Under the pieces are notes generated by a model, which worked only from the letters and a program-made list of their open reading frames with translations, ran no database searches and was not told the DNA's origin. From the NCBI GenBank assembly GCA_944326115.1, contig CALVCQ010000001.1:62001-126000 (forward strand): 64,000 bases of DNA, in the 5' to 3' direction. This document shows positions 43,329 through 54,187 of the stretch, one piece after another (the first letter of the stretch is position 1; the number at the start of each line of letters is the position of its first letter). The DNA is from Candidatus Gastranaerophilales bacterium. GTDB lineage: Bacteria > Cyanobacteriota > Vampirovibrionia > Gastranaerophilales > Gastranaerophilaceae. The position numbers were made by a program, and so were the translations under genes.

Positions 43329-45298
43329 ATTTTTGAAGATACGGTTTTTGCAGTTTTTACGGAAGGAACAGGCACTTTTGTGAGGCTGCCTTTCTTTTTA
43401 AACAAACGGAATCGTTTTTTCTTTTTCTCCTGTTTTACTGTACTGCTCTGTGTCGAGAGTGTCGTCTGAGAAGGAGTTGCCGGAGTAAATGCATTTGTTA
43501 ACAATACATCGGTATATTTTTCATCCAGATGAGCAAAGTCAAATATAACTATCCCTGAGGTTTTCAATTTTCTGCTTTCATGAAGCTGGCGCAGCAGATC
43601 ATCCGGTTTTCCGTTCATAAAAGCAACAAAAAGTCCGGGATAAATTTTTGTATTTTGTTTAGAGTTCTGTCTTATATCGTTTATCAAATAAACGGCAGTA
43701 TCTTTATCGCACGTTAAAATAAGAGGAGTAAAAGCATCAACATAATTGTTGTCAGACCATGTTTTCCAATCCTGCATTTTTACTTCCATACTGTTTAATC
43801 TGTCCGGAAAGATTACCGCTGTTAAAGGTATATTGTATTTAGAAGTAATCTGTTTTGCTTTAAATACAAAACTGGTAACTTTATTCTGCCTGTATTTTGC
43901 CCACGCCTCCCACTGCGGTGTACCGTATTTTACATCTACGGGATCAACATTCATTGCTGATTTAAATTCGTTTCTGGCGTATTCCGTGTAACCCCAATTT
44001 GAAAGCTCATAACCTGCAAATTTTGCACTGATTGACTGAGGATATCTTATATAATCAAGATTTATTCCGTCAGGTTTATACCTTGTAATGATTTCTTCAA
44101 GCAGAGTCAGCAAATATTTTTGGACTTCCGGATTTGCAGGATCAAGAAAATATCCGTTGTGCTCTGATAAAGAAGAAACCGGCATTGGTGAATTATACTT
44201 CATTTTTGTTTTATTAGCCCATTTCGGATAAACAGATATTACATTCATCGGATTTTTAGCCGGATTTTCGGGACCTGCATAATAAGTTTCAAACCAGATA
44301 TAAATTTTCAGACCTCTTTTATGTGCTTCTTCTATCCAGATTTGTAAAGGATCAAAACCTATAAATTCGGGTCTTTGCGGTTGTACACCGTATTTTGCAA
44401 AAGTTTCTGAAGGAAAAATAGTTTTTCCCTGATAATAGGTTTCTAAAAATACAGTTTCTATACCGTATTTTTTCACCTTATTCAAAGTCTTTTCAATTTC
44501 ACCTCTTGATTTTTCAGTAGGACGGAGCCAAACGCCTTTAAACTCGTTTTTATAATAAGGAAGAGCATACTGCATGGCTTTGTTTGCCGAAGCTATTGCC
44601 ATTGAGGAATATTTTTGAGTATCATTCGGATTGCGGTTTGCTCTTTTGAGATTATCAAGCGCTTTGGTAATATAATCGTGCGCAACAGTGTCATCATAAT
44701 AGATGTCGTTGTCTTTGTAATAACGCATCATTTGATCAATCTCTTTTATTTTTTCTTTTGTTGCATAAATAAAGCTGTCATTTGTCAGATATGCATAAAG
44801 CGTCATTGTCCGATAATCGACATATATTTTTGTTCCTACCGTAAGGTTTTCATTCATCCAGGTTTTAGCTTTGCCGTGTCCGCTTATGACAATACCGTCT
44901 TTAGGTATTATAGAGTCAGCACCGCTTATCTGTACTACCGTGCCGTCAATTACTATAGCTTCTGCACCGAATTCGTTGGTACCTGTTCTCTGACCGTTTT
45001 TTTGTGTATATATTACAAGCTGATTTGCTCCTCTTCCTCCCGGATAAAAAATCCCGGACTGGCTGATTCCCATCATAGGATTAATCGCATTTATTTGAAA
45101 TGTAGATTGAGATAAAATCCCGTCAGGAATCGGAATAGCCGGAAGCCCGTAGTCTTCTTTCTCTGTTTTGACTGTTTCTGTTTTCTGGTCTTCAATTTTT
45201 ATTTTATCTTTTTTTCCGAACGCATTTGCACTAAGCCCTGTCATAAACAGGACAAATACAAAAAATACAACAGACAAGTTGATAAGATTTTTTTTCAT
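43325..45298 (-). CDS. Exported GHL10-type glycosyl hydrolase-like protein
   Basis: A 657-residue exported protein with signal peptide (LINLSVVFFVFVLFMTGLSA, then NAFG). The N-terminal 200 residues form a beta-rich domain. From about 250 the GHL10 (DUF187/YngK-like) barrel is seen: FKGVWLRPTEKSRGEIEKTL, YGIETVFLETYYQGKTIFPS, HKRGLKIYIWFETYYAGPEN, GYFLDPANPEVQKYLLTLLE and PDGINLDYIRYPQS. The C-terminus is basic with Thr/Ser repeats and could bind the cell wall. The family is expected to cleave a glycan; the substrate is unknown. Confidence 0.85.
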   Translation of the reverse strand: MKKNLINLSVVFFVFVLFMTGLSANAFGKKDKIKIEDQKTETVKTEKEDYGLPAIPIPDGILSQSTFQINAINPMMGISQSGIFYPGGRGANQLVIYTQKNGQRTGTNEFGAEAIVIDGTVVQISGADSIIPKDGIVISGHGKAKTWMNENLTVGTKIYVDYRTMTLYAYLTNDSFIYATKEKIKEIDQMMRYYKDNDIYYDDTVAHDYITKALDNLKRANRNPNDTQKYSSMAIASANKAMQYALPYYKNEFKGVWLRPTEKSRGEIEKTLNKVKKYGIETVFLETYYQGKTIFPSETFAKYGVQPQRPEFIGFDPLQIWIEEAHKRGLKIYIWFETYYAGPENPAKNPMNVISVYPKWANKTKMKYNSPMPVSSLSEHNGYFLDPANPEVQKYLLTLLEEIITRYKPDGINLDYIRYPQSISAKFAGYELSNWGYTEYARNEFKSAMNVDPVDVKYGTPQWEAWAKYRQNKVTSFVFKAKQITSKYNIPLTAVIFPDRLNSMEVKMQDWKTWSDNNYVDAFTPLILTCDKDTAVYLINDIRQNSKQNTKIYPGLFVAFMNGKPDDLLRQLHESRKLKTSGIVIFDFAHLDEKYTDVLLTNAFTPATPSQTTLSTQSSTVKQEKKKKRFRLFKKKGSLTKVPVPSVKTAKTVSSKI

Positions 45299-45445
45299 AA
45301 GCTTATTTAATGAAAACCATGTAAATTTACATGTATATTATCGGCTGATTTAAAAATAACTTTATTAATAAATAATTAAAATCAACTAAGTAGTGCATAT
45401 TTTGTTATAAAATGAAGATAGAAATAATGGAGCATATAACAATAT

Positions 45446-46513
45446 ATGGAATATAAAGATTATTATCAAATACTCGGAATAAAACGTGATGCCACACAGG
45501 CGGAAGTAAAATCCGCCTACCGTAAACTGGCAAAAAAGTATCACCCTGATGTGAATAAAACTCCGGAAGCGTCGGAAAAATTTAAAGATATAAATGAAGC
45601 ATTTGAAGTGCTCGGTGATAAAGATAAACGTGCCCGCTATGACAGTCTCGGGTCAAACTGGCAGGCCGGTGCGAACTACACTCCGCCTCCGGGATTTGAA
45701 AATTTCGGTTTTGGTGGAAACGGAGGCGCATACCAGTACAGCTCTTCCGGTATAAACTTTGATGATTTGGGCGGTTTTTCCGATTTCTTTAACAGTTTAT
45801 TCGGCGGTGGTTTTTCTGCTGGCGGAGCAAGCCGTTCTTCAAGAAAAACTTCTTCATTTTATGATGACTTCGGCGGAGGATTCTCTTCCCGTTCTGCCGG
45901 ATCTTCTTCACAAAGAGCACAAAAAACGCCGGTTGATTTGAATATTACAAATGATATAAAAGTCAGTGCCAAAGATATTTTTAATCAAAAACCCGTAAGT
46001 GTAAAAATCAATGACCTTGAAAAGTGCACAAACTGTTCAGGCGTAGGCTCTATGTGCAGTCAGTGCCACGGAACCGGATTTGTAACCTATTCAAAAACAT
46101 TGAATGTAAAAATTCCTCCGGAAGTTAAAGAAGGACAAAAAATCCGTTTAAAAGGCGAAGGCAAACTCGCTTCTGACGGGCGCAAAGGTGATCTGTTCCT
46201 TGTTGTTAAATTTGCGGACAAAGAATACACAATAAACGGCGCTGACCTTACAAAAACAATAAATGTTACACCTGCAGAAGCTGTTATCGGAACCAAAAAA
46301 GAACTTGTTACCCTGCATGGCAATATAAACATTAAAATTCCTCCGGAAACTACAGGCGGAAGTCTGTTACGTTTAAAGGGTCTTGGTTTACCGAAAAAAT
46401 CCGGAGGATACGGAAATTTGAATGTAAAAATTAATATTTCAATACCGAAAAATCTTTCACAAGAACAGATAAAACTCTACGAAAAATTATTAAACCTTGA
46501 ACACAACAGCTAA
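45446..46513 (+). CDS. J-domain co-chaperone with a reduced zinc finger
   Basis: A 355-residue Hsp40. The J-domain (residues 4-68) has the HPD triad in [12 protein letters not shown]; a Gly/Phe/Ser-rich region follows to about 160. Only two CxxC elements remain ([19 protein letters not shown]) where full DnaJ has four. The C-terminal substrate domain follows ([40 protein letters not shown]). It would stimulate DnaK's ATPase and hand over substrates. With one zinc centre at most it is intermediate between DnaJ and CbpA types. It overlaps the stop of the next gene by 4 bp. Confidence 0.88.
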   Translation: MEYKDYYQILGIKRDATQAEVKSAYRKLAKKYHPDVNKTPEASEKFKDINEAFEVLGDKDKRARYDSLGSNWQAGANYTPPPGFENFGFGGNGGAYQYSSSGINFDDLGGFSDFFNSLFGGGFSAGGASRSSRKTSSFYDDFGGGFSSRSAGSSSQRAQKTPVDLNITNDIKVSAKDIFNQKPVSVKINDLEKCTNCSGVGSMCSQCHGTGFVTYSKTLNVKIPPEVKEGQKIRLKGEGKLASDGRKGDLFLVVKFADKEYTINGADLTKTINVTPAEAVIGTKKELVTLHGNINIKIPPETTGGSLLRLKGLGLPKKSGGYGNLNVKINISIPKNLSQEQIKLYEKLLNLEHNS

Positions 46514-49500
46514 ACTTTTATCTGATTAAGCTGGCAAAAAGCTTTAAACGAAGTAAGATTTTTATTAATATCTGCCTGAATATTAGGTATATCCATATTT
46601 GCTGTCATTGAAAGAGCTTTTTTGTAAGCCATAATTGCGTTATGTGCATAGTTTGATTTATTCTGCGGTTTTTTGGGAACCATTTCCTCAAGATATTTGG
46701 CATACAGTTGATAAACAGAAATTTTCAAAAGTTTCATGTCATATTGTTTTACAATCATCAAAGCTTTTTCTATATACATTTTTGCAGATTCCATATCGCC
46801 TTTAATAAGGAAAATTTCTGCAATAAGTTTTTTATATAGCACCATAAAGTAGTAATTAGAAATTTTAGGATTTTTGGAAACATCAAGCGCTTTCATTGCA
46901 ATATCAAGAGCTTTGTCACTGCCGTCTGTTACAAGAGTAAGTTTTGCTATGTAATACCAGCACAGCATTGCCCCTATTGCAATTTTTTCTTTTGCAAAAA
47001 TAGTCACCTGTTCGTTAAAAATATCCATTGCTTTTGCCAAATTGCCTTCTTCCTGCAATACTTTACCCAAAAAGACTTTAAGCATATTTTTAACAAGCAC
47101 GTCATTATAATTATTTGCAAAAGTAGCAACGGAATACATATCTTCTTTTATATTTGTCCAATCGTGTTTATAAATTTTATTCAATATGTTTATAAAATTC
47201 CACATTGAAATAATATCGGGCTCAAGTATTTCTTTAGTGGTTTCCTGACTAAAGGTGATAAGAATATCATCGGATTTTTTTATGTTTCCTAAAACACTGT
47301 TTGCAAGAGCTTTAGCCAAACGTACCCGCTGAAGGTAATTTTTGTTTGTAACATTATTCTTAGCAATTATTTCATCAATAACTTTTAATATAGAGAAGCA
47401 TTTGTTGTTACCCTGAGATATTAAAGACATTGCAACGGTAAGATTGCACTCAAGCCAGGTTTCGTAAATGATATCCATGGAAATGTTGTTATTCGGTATA
47501 AGCCCTGAAAGAGCCTGTTCAACAACGGGAATAATTTCCGTACTTGCAAGATTATAAATTTCTTCAGCATTACCGATACAGAACATTGCTTTAAGCTTTT
47601 TGTGTTTCACAAGTGCACATTCCAGCTTATTTTCCTGAGCTTCTATTATGCCAAGAACAGTATCGACTGCCTCTATTACACCGTTATAATTACCTGTAAG
47701 AGAGCAGCTCTTTGATAAATATCCTGAAAGTTCAATAATCTTAGGCTTGTTACCCAATTTTATTGCATTGTTTATTGCAGCTGATAAATAAGATATGGCT
47801 TCCGTTGGTTTGCTGGCATAAAGCAGTTTGCCCAGCCTTTCATAAATATTATTAATTATAATATTGTTATTTTCCGGATTTATTTCCTGTACTAGCTGCA
47901 GACACTGTTTTTGAGACAGAGTCCACAGATACTCATCACCGAGATATGAACACAGTTTAATATTTTCCGTCCATATATTTAAAGCGAGCAGTTTCTGATT
48001 AAGACTTTGTGCAACGAGTGCTTTTAATGCATTGCTGGAAAGCGTAAACACATTAATAATATCAAAGATTTTTTCATTCAACATCACAAAATCTTTGCTT
48101 GCTTTTGCTTTTTCGTATACAAATTTCCACAAAAGCGTATTTTTGAATTCATAAATATTATTGTTAAATTGTGTTACATAAGCAAATTCTGTTAACTGCT
48201 GCAAAACATTTTGAAATTCGTCGCTGTTTAGCTTCATTATAATTTCCAAAAGTTTTACATTAAACTTGTTGCCCATAATTGCTGCAGTACAAAGTGTTCT
48301 GAAACAAAGAGGAAATTTTTCCTGCAAATAATTTAATCTTAAAACAAGTATTTCATGTAAATTCTTAGGAAGATTGGCTTCCAGTGATGTTTCTCTGTAT
48401 TTTATACGGTTGGCTGAATTTATAAACGCTTTGTTTTCATTGAACAGAGCAAGCATTTGTTCAATATATGCACTGTTGCCGTTAGAATACTCGTATATCG
48501 TTTCAAAAACAGCTTCCGGCAAAGGATTATAACCGTTTAAATACAATTTAATAAGATTATCCGCATCGGAAAGGTTTAACGGCTGCATTCTCAAGTCTTC
48601 ATACTGATTCTGTGCAAGTTTTTCCGAATAAAAATATCCCTGTGTAAGACGGTTGTCTTTGTATGTAATTATTAATTTTATATTTTCACCGAGCAACCCT
48701 TTTTCTATAAAAGATGACAGAAATGCATAAGAAGCGCCGTCTATCATGTCAAAATCATCAATTACAATAATCAGTTTAGCTTTTTTAGAAATCTCAAGAA
48801 TAAGTTTTTCAATCAACGCAAATGTTCTATCTTTATTTACGAGAATCTCTTCAAAGTGAGCTGTAAATGAAGGATATAAAAAGTTAAACAAATCAGAAAC
48901 TTCTTCCTGAGTGAATGAAGTGAAGGTTTCTGACAGCATACGTTTTGCCTGTTTCAGAAAATCCTGTGACATATTAGAAAAATTCGGCATGTTAAAGAAA
49001 GTCAGAATCATTTCCTGAAAAATACCGTAAGGACTTATCTGCGAATTTGCACTGCATTCACCCCACAACCAGGCAAAATTTTGATGCATTAAATCTCCGA
49101 ACAGATATTTTAAAACCGTTGATTTACCGCTTCCCTCCGGTGCGCTTAAGCCTACAATAAGCTTGTGAGGGTTTCTGATTGCATCAACAATCTTATTTTT
49201 GCATTTCATTTGATCCAGTGCATTGACTTCAATTGCGGCAAAATTTTCTGTACCTGTATAATAATCCTGATTTGAATATGATTCTGTTTGCTGCTTTTCG
49301 GCAGTATTTTTTTGTGCTTCATTTTTGTGGACTTCACCATTATCAGACACCGGTGCCGCATCTTGGCTTTGTTTAAACTGTTCTTCTTGCGTCAAGTTGT
49401 CAGTTTTAAAATCATTTTCTTCTGCTAAAGATTCATAAGATGAATGTTCATCCTTCAAATTTTCATTTTGCAGTCTTTCTTCCATTAAATCAATATCATC

Positions 49501-50010
49501 GGATAAAGACACAAGATCATCCGTAATATCTTCGGAATTTTTTTTACAGGAGTCATGTTCATTGATATGGAGATTTTCACCAATAGCGCTAAAGTCATAA
49601 TCAGATACTTTTTCTACTTTCAAAGCCTCTTCTTCATCAGGTTTTGACGGGGAATATACAGTTTTATTATTAAAATTATATTTCTCTTCGGAAATAAAAT
49701 CTTTACCGGTATTTTCTGTTGTGTAAGTTTCTTTTTCAAAATAAGAATTATTTAAATCCGCAATTGTAACATCGCCCGGATTTACATCAAATGCCGTTTT
49801 ACATCTCCTGCAGACAGATGCATCCGCTAAATTTACACTGTGACAATGAGAGCAGTATTTTAACAGCTGCAGTCCGCAGCCCCCGCAGTACTCTGCTGTA
49901 ATTAAATTCATAGTACCGCACACCGGACAGACTGTCTGTACTTTTGTATGACAATAATTACATCTTAAAAGATTATCAGCTATTTCTTTTTTGCATTTTA
50001 AACAACGCAT
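46510..50010 (-). CDS. Large zinc-ribbon/P-loop ATPase/TPR-like regulatory protein (STAND-like)
   Basis: A 1166-residue protein. Residues 1-75 hold four zinc-ribbon knuckles (CLKCKK, CNYC, CPVC, CGGCG, CSHC, CRRC). An acidic linker follows to about 260. The NTPase has Walker [21 protein letters not shown] (about 285-297) and Walker [21 protein letters not shown] (about 410-420). The rest is helical and TPR-like ([20 protein letters not shown]). This recalls MalT/adenylate-cyclase-associated STAND proteins, signalling switches driven by ATP. No effector domain is recognised. It is the last gene of a minus-strand operon after a sigma factor and a TonB-tailed anti-sigma-like protein. Confidence 0.7.
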   Translation of the reverse strand: MRCLKCKKEIADNLLRCNYCHTKVQTVCPVCGTMNLITAEYCGGCGLQLLKYCSHCHSVNLADASVCRRCKTAFDVNPGDVTIADLNNSYFEKETYTTENTGKDFISEEKYNFNNKTVYSPSKPDEEEALKVEKVSDYDFSAIGENLHINEHDSCKKNSEDITDDLVSLSDDIDLMEERLQNENLKDEHSSYESLAEENDFKTDNLTQEEQFKQSQDAAPVSDNGEVHKNEAQKNTAEKQQTESYSNQDYYTGTENFAAIEVNALDQMKCKNKIVDAIRNPHKLIVGLSAPEGSGKSTVLKYLFGDLMHQNFAWLWGECSANSQISPYGIFQEMILTFFNMPNFSNMSQDFLKQAKRMLSETFTSFTQEEVSDLFNFLYPSFTAHFEEILVNKDRTFALIEKLILEISKKAKLIIVIDDFDMIDGASYAFLSSFIEKGLLGENIKLIITYKDNRLTQGYFYSEKLAQNQYEDLRMQPLNLSDADNLIKLYLNGYNPLPEAVFETIYEYSNGNSAYIEQMLALFNENKAFINSANRIKYRETSLEANLPKNLHEILVLRLNYLQEKFPLCFRTLCTAAIMGNKFNVKLLEIIMKLNSDEFQNVLQQLTEFAYVTQFNNNIYEFKNTLLWKFVYEKAKASKDFVMLNEKIFDIINVFTLSSNALKALVAQSLNQKLLALNIWTENIKLCSYLGDEYLWTLSQKQCLQLVQEINPENNNIIINNIYERLGKLLYASKPTEAISYLSAAINNAIKLGNKPKIIELSGYLSKSCSLTGNYNGVIEAVDTVLGIIEAQENKLECALVKHKKLKAMFCIGNAEEIYNLASTEIIPVVEQALSGLIPNNNISMDIIYETWLECNLTVAMSLISQGNNKCFSILKVIDEIIAKNNVTNKNYLQRVRLAKALANSVLGNIKKSDDILITFSQETTKEILEPDIISMWNFINILNKIYKHDWTNIKEDMYSVATFANNYNDVLVKNMLKVFLGKVLQEEGNLAKAMDIFNEQVTIFAKEKIAIGAMLCWYYIAKLTLVTDGSDKALDIAMKALDVSKNPKISNYYFMVLYKKLIAEIFLIKGDMESAKMYIEKALMIVKQYDMKLLKISVYQLYAKYLEEMVPKKPQNKSNYAHNAIMAYKKALSMTANMDIPNIQADINKNLTSFKAFCQLNQIKV

Positions 50011-50112
50011 GTGATGATAACAACCGTTTGGCTAAACTAAGTAAGCATATTATATTACAAAGAGAAATAAATTACATAAAACATGTAATCAAAGCCAAAC
50101 TTGCTTTACAAA

Positions 50113-50709
50113 TTACATTCCAAAATGATTTTTCACAATTTTTGTAAGTGCAACCAATCTTTTGCTCACTTCTGATTGTGAAATATTAATTTCTTCAGCT
50201 ATTTCTTTTTGTTTATATTCTTTTATATATCTCAGATAAAAGATTCTCAAAAATTCCTGTGTGGGATCATTTTTTTGAGCAACAAGTATGATATCTACAA
50301 TCTTTTGCAATATATCTTTTCTTACAATTTTTTCTTCAAAAGAATCTTTAGGATCCGAAATATCATAAACAAAAGAACTTGCCGCAATCACAGGAGATTG
50401 TTTGTATTCTTCTTTGTTCACAGCAGCAACGGGATCTATAAGAATTTCCTTTGAGCTAACATATCTGTTAGCACGTCTGTGAATTCTTCCGCTGTCCTTT
50501 AGAACATGCAAAATAGCCGTATTTACTACTTTTGCAATATAATTTTCCAGATGTTCCACACCGGCTGTCTCAAGCAATGCGTATGATCTTTTGTATGTCT
50601 CGGAACAAAAATCTTCAATAAGATCTTCATTTCCCTTAAATTTACTGTTTGATTTAACAAGTCTCTCTATAAGATCTCTGTGTTCGTTTAATGTATTCAA
50701 TTTTATCAT
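50113..50709 (-). CDS. Sigma-70 family (ECF-like) sigma factor
   Basis: A 198-residue protein. A region-2-like helix set is at about 20-85 (EDLIEDFCSETYKRSYALLE; HLENYIAKVVNTAILHVLKD) and region 4 is at the C-terminus, with helix-turn-helix YKQKEIAEEINISQSEVSKR. The linker is longer than in typical ECF proteins. It lies 44 bp after the putative anti-sigma gene and about 100 bp before the zinc-ribbon ATPase gene, so the three are probably one operon. This order (anti-sigma first) is less usual. Confidence 0.75.
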   Translation of the reverse strand: MIKLNTLNEHRDLIERLVKSNSKFKGNEDLIEDFCSETYKRSYALLETAGVEHLENYIAKVVNTAILHVLKDSGRIHRRANRYVSSKEILIDPVAAVNKEEYKQSPVIAASSFVYDISDPKDSFEEKIVRKDILQKIVDIILVAQKNDPTQEFLRIFYLRYIKEYKQKEIAEEINISQSEVSKRLVALTKIVKNHFGM

Positions 50710-50753
50710 CCGTTTTGAAAATATAAATAACTTGATTATATCATATCATATAA

Positions 50754-53507
50754 TTAAAAATTTATTATTAACGTTAAGAAATAATCTGATTTATAATCTT
50801 TCAATTTAGGTACACTTACATATTTGAGTGTATTTTTAATACTTCTTAATATAGTGTCATCAATTTTATCAGAACCGCTGGATTCCAATACCTGCATACC
50901 TTTCATCGTATTGTCGGGAGCTATCACAAAAGACACTTTTACAATATTATTAAAGGCAACATCAGCAGAATTTGCCAGATCATTCTGTAAATTCATCTGA
51001 ATATTTTTGCCTGCAGTTTGTAAATATTCTTTAACAGATGCTTCTGCCGCCAATTTTTCGCTTACCTGCCATGACAGTTTTGTTATCGTAATAGCAGCCG
51101 GTTTGTCAGAGAAAGAATTTGTCATGGATTTATTTATGTCCTGTGGTATTGCAGGAGCTTCAGAGGCTTCCCCTTTGTTTTCAAAATCAAACAGTTCGTC
51201 TCCTTGATTTGAATTATCAGCAGTATTTTGTATTGATTTCTGGTGATTTAGATACAGTGTAGTACCGCCTGCAGCCATCATTACAACCAGCAGACCGGCA
51301 AGGACAGCCAGTTTCTTTGTTTTCTTAACGGTTTCAGCACTTACCGGCTCTTTAGCAAGTTCAAACGCAGGAGCTTCTCCGTCCTGCGGATGCGATTCTT
51401 CATTATTGTCAAACAAAGAACTTATTGTTTCATCCTGCCTGTCATCCGGACCTTCTTCAATAGTCTCTACAAAACCGTTTTCAAGAGACGGCTGATTGGA
51501 ATCCTCATCTGCAGGCTGTGTTATGAACTGATTTGTATTTGTATCTTCATCATCATACTGTTTACCGGCTTGTGTATTATTATCATCTTCTGACAAAATT
51601 GACATAAGATCGTTGTCCAAAAGATTTTGAATTTCTTCATCCTCTGCGGCATTTTCCATGCTGACCTCCTGATGGATATCATCTGCATGCAAATTATCAT
51701 CAAGTTGTTCATCAAAATTCATTTCATTTTGATTTGTATTTGTATCATTTGTTACCCCGTGTAAACTTTGTATATCTTCTTCTGTTGTTTCATCATCATA
51801 ATTCAACTCGACGGGTTCCTGCGGCTGATATGAAATAAGCTGCTCATCGCTGTTGTCTGCATCATTTTGTAATTGAATATTTTCATCGGAAAGTTCATCA
51901 ACAGGATTAATCTCCTGCACAAAGCTTGTTTCAGGTTCACTTAATTCATTGTCCGGAACTAAATTTTCTAAAGCTTCTGAATTATCAGTATCTATAGCCG
52001 GAATATCTTCTATTTTGATATCTTGAGTTAACAAATCATCTGCATTCTGTTCTTGCGGCTCATTTTCGATAAGAGGTACATCTGTTTCTTCCTCTTGAAG
52101 AGGTGGGATGGGTTCTTTATCGTCATCTTGTATTTCATCAACGGAAATATCCTCGGAAATCGCATCGATATCCTGTATTTCAAGATTTTCCGGTTCAGCG
52201 TTCAGCAAAATATCTTCCGTTAAATCTGTTTCATCTTTCTGAATACTTTCGTTTAATATTTCATCGTTATTTTCTGACTGTAAATCGATTAAAAGATTAT
52301 CATCCTGCATTTCATCAGACGACAACTGAGGCAGCTCGTCCTCAAGAATTTCTTCTCCTGTATTTTCTGCAGATGTTTGTTCTTCAATAAGACCTCCATC
52401 CGTGTCAGACAAATCTTCAACTGTTTGCGGTTGATTTTCCTGTGAATCTGATATTAATTCATTATTCTCAACAGAATCATCTTCTAAATTAAGATTGTCG
52501 TTATCCTGCAGATCAGGCAATACATCATCAGAGTCTTCTTCTAAAAGAATATCCGGACCGTTGTCTTCCTCCGGAAGATCAAGAGTTTCAATATTCTGAA
52601 TATCAGTATCAAGATTAATGTTATCTTGAATTTCCGGAACTTCTTCTGTATCAACAAGCTCCGGAAGCTCATCACTGTCAGCATCCACAATTAACTGTTC
52701 ATCGTCTTCCGTATTGTTTTCTGTATTCTCCTGTGCGTTTTCTACCAGGGAAAGATTGGCAACAAGCGCATCATTCAACTCCTGTTTGTTTCCGGATAAT
52801 ACACTTAAAGTACTGTCATTTAACAGCTCATTATAGTTTTTGACCTGTGCAGCAGTATTATCAAATTCTGAAAAATCACAAAACGTTTCTCTGCAAGCAG
52901 AACATGCTATTACATGTTTTATAAAAAATACTTTTTCGCTTTCCGAAATTTGTTCATCTACAAAACAGGCACATAGTTCTTGAATTTTTTCATGTATATC
53001 TGCAGAATAAGGAACTGTTTTTAGTGTTAAATTATTTATAAATTCACGCAATTTTTCTATCGGAGTCAGGATATCTGTTTTCAGTACATAATACGGCGAA
53101 TCTGTTCTTTCATATTCAATATTTTTTGTATCAACAAAACCGAGTATTTCAACCTGTTTTTTTGTTTTATCCATCTTTACAACAATATATGCATAAGGTA
53201 CGGCATCATATTTTTCATGAGTTTTTGGCACAGTAAAGATTTGTCCGTCAAATGTGATTCTTACATCAAATCTGAACCCGTCAATATAAATATCGGCAAG
53301 TTCAAAATTTTGCGCAAAAGATGAAATACGAAAAAGACTGTCTTTTGTCTGTGTAATAATACCTCTCCGGGTCAATGCCATTGCAGCTGCCTGTGCCGCA
53401 ATATTAAGAGCATAGGTCCTTATTCTGGTTTCTCTGTCATTTATTTTACAGGCAGTTACTGCTGCATTTTCTGTTATATTAGTATCAATATTTACAATTA
53501 AACTCAT
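50754..53507 (-). CDS. TonB-tailed transmembrane protein with zf-HC2-like anti-sigma motif
   Basis: A 917-residue protein behind an AAGGATT site. N-terminal domain (1-140, with ADIYIDGFRFDVRITFDGQI and VPYAYIVVKMDKTKKQ) recalls cyanobacterial DUF1822 proteins, which is a loose match. Then comes a zinc motif H198-x3-C202-x2-C205 (IKHVIACSACRETFCDF) of the anti-sigma type. A very acidic Asp/Glu/Asn-rich region spans about 230-700. One membrane helix (KLAVLAGLLVVMMAAGGTTL, about 729-748) precedes a TonB C-terminal domain (about 830-917, AFNNIVKVSFVIAPDNTMKG). It could couple an outer-membrane or periplasmic signal to the adjacent sigma factor. Confidence 0.75.
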   Translation of the reverse strand: MSLIVNIDTNITENAAVTACKINDRETRIRTYALNIAAQAAAMALTRRGIITQTKDSLFRISSFAQNFELADIYIDGFRFDVRITFDGQIFTVPKTHEKYDAVPYAYIVVKMDKTKKQVEILGFVDTKNIEYERTDSPYYVLKTDILTPIEKLREFINNLTLKTVPYSADIHEKIQELCACFVDEQISESEKVFFIKHVIACSACRETFCDFSEFDNTAAQVKNYNELLNDSTLSVLSGNKQELNDALVANLSLVENAQENTENNTEDDEQLIVDADSDELPELVDTEEVPEIQDNINLDTDIQNIETLDLPEEDNGPDILLEEDSDDVLPDLQDNDNLNLEDDSVENNELISDSQENQPQTVEDLSDTDGGLIEEQTSAENTGEEILEDELPQLSSDEMQDDNLLIDLQSENNDEILNESIQKDETDLTEDILLNAEPENLEIQDIDAISEDISVDEIQDDDKEPIPPLQEEETDVPLIENEPQEQNADDLLTQDIKIEDIPAIDTDNSEALENLVPDNELSEPETSFVQEINPVDELSDENIQLQNDADNSDEQLISYQPQEPVELNYDDETTEEDIQSLHGVTNDTNTNQNEMNFDEQLDDNLHADDIHQEVSMENAAEDEEIQNLLDNDLMSILSEDDNNTQAGKQYDDEDTNTNQFITQPADEDSNQPSLENGFVETIEEGPDDRQDETISSLFDNNEESHPQDGEAPAFELAKEPVSAETVKKTKKLAVLAGLLVVMMAAGGTTLYLNHQKSIQNTADNSNQGDELFDFENKGEASEAPAIPQDINKSMTNSFSDKPAAITITKLSWQVSEKLAAEASVKEYLQTAGKNIQMNLQNDLANSADVAFNNIVKVSFVIAPDNTMKGMQVLESSGSDKIDDTILRSIKNTLKYVSVPKLKDYKSDYFLTLIINF

Positions 53508-53697
53508 TATGTAATCCTTTTTAAATCTTCTGTTTATTTAGATTACAATTTTAAAAAAAATATTCCAAAACACATCAAAAAATGTTATAATGTAACAAAA
53601 TGTTTCATGTTTTCTCTGTATTATTAATCATGTGGCAATAAATTTTTTGTTTAAGTTTTGTATTTATATAAATTGTAAAAGATAGGAGTGTTAAAGT

Positions 53698-54138
53698 ATG
53701 TCAGTAGGTTTTTCTACAATCCGACCAATGAGTCAGGAAACAATTTCTAAGGCATCAGCTTATTCAGTAAACGGTCAGGCAGCACAGCAGCCCGCAGCAA
53801 ACAGCCCTATGGTTGGTCCTGCAGGCAGATATCAGCCCAAGAAAAAAAGCAACTGGTTTGCAAAAACTCTTGTAACACTTGCAGTTCTTGCAGCAGCAGT
53901 AGGTCTGGGCAGAAAATATATGCCTAACACATTCAATCCGGATGCAGTATTAAAAGACGGTGCAAATTTATTTGAAAAAGGTGCACATTATGTAACAAAA
54001 TACATAGGCAAAGCCGGTGAATTTATTAATACAAATGTTGCCAAAGCCTATAACTGGGTAACAAATTTGTTCAAAAAAGACGGTAAAGCCCAGAATATAG
54101 ATAATGTTGCAGAAGAACTTGTGGAAGTCGTCGGATAA
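53698..54138 (+). CDS. Small membrane-anchored hypothetical protein
   Basis: Starts after ATAGGAGTG. The 146-residue product has a Gln/Ala/Pro-rich N-terminus (VNGQAAQQPAANSPMVGPAG), a basic patch (RYQPKKKSNWFAK), one hydrophobic segment (TLVTLAVLAAAVGLG, about 60-76), and a helical C-terminus with repeated YVTKYIGKAGEFIN. No family recognised. It resembles the 7113-7505 product in layout. A terminator follows, so it is probably a single-gene unit. Confidence 0.65.
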   Translation: MSVGFSTIRPMSQETISKASAYSVNGQAAQQPAANSPMVGPAGRYQPKKKSNWFAKTLVTLAVLAAAVGLGRKYMPNTFNPDAVLKDGANLFEKGAHYVTKYIGKAGEFINTNVAKAYNWVTNLFKKDGKAQNIDNVAEELVEVVG

Positions 54139-54152
54139 TTTTATAATTATTG

Positions 54153-54187
54153 CAAAAAGCCTGAATCTAATTTGATTCAGGCTTTTT
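54153..54187. terminator. Bidirectional intrinsic terminator
   Basis: CAAAAAGCCTGAATC pairs perfectly with GATTCAGGCTTTTTG, with T-runs on both strands. It overlaps the last codons of the convergent EamA gene. Confidence 0.9.
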
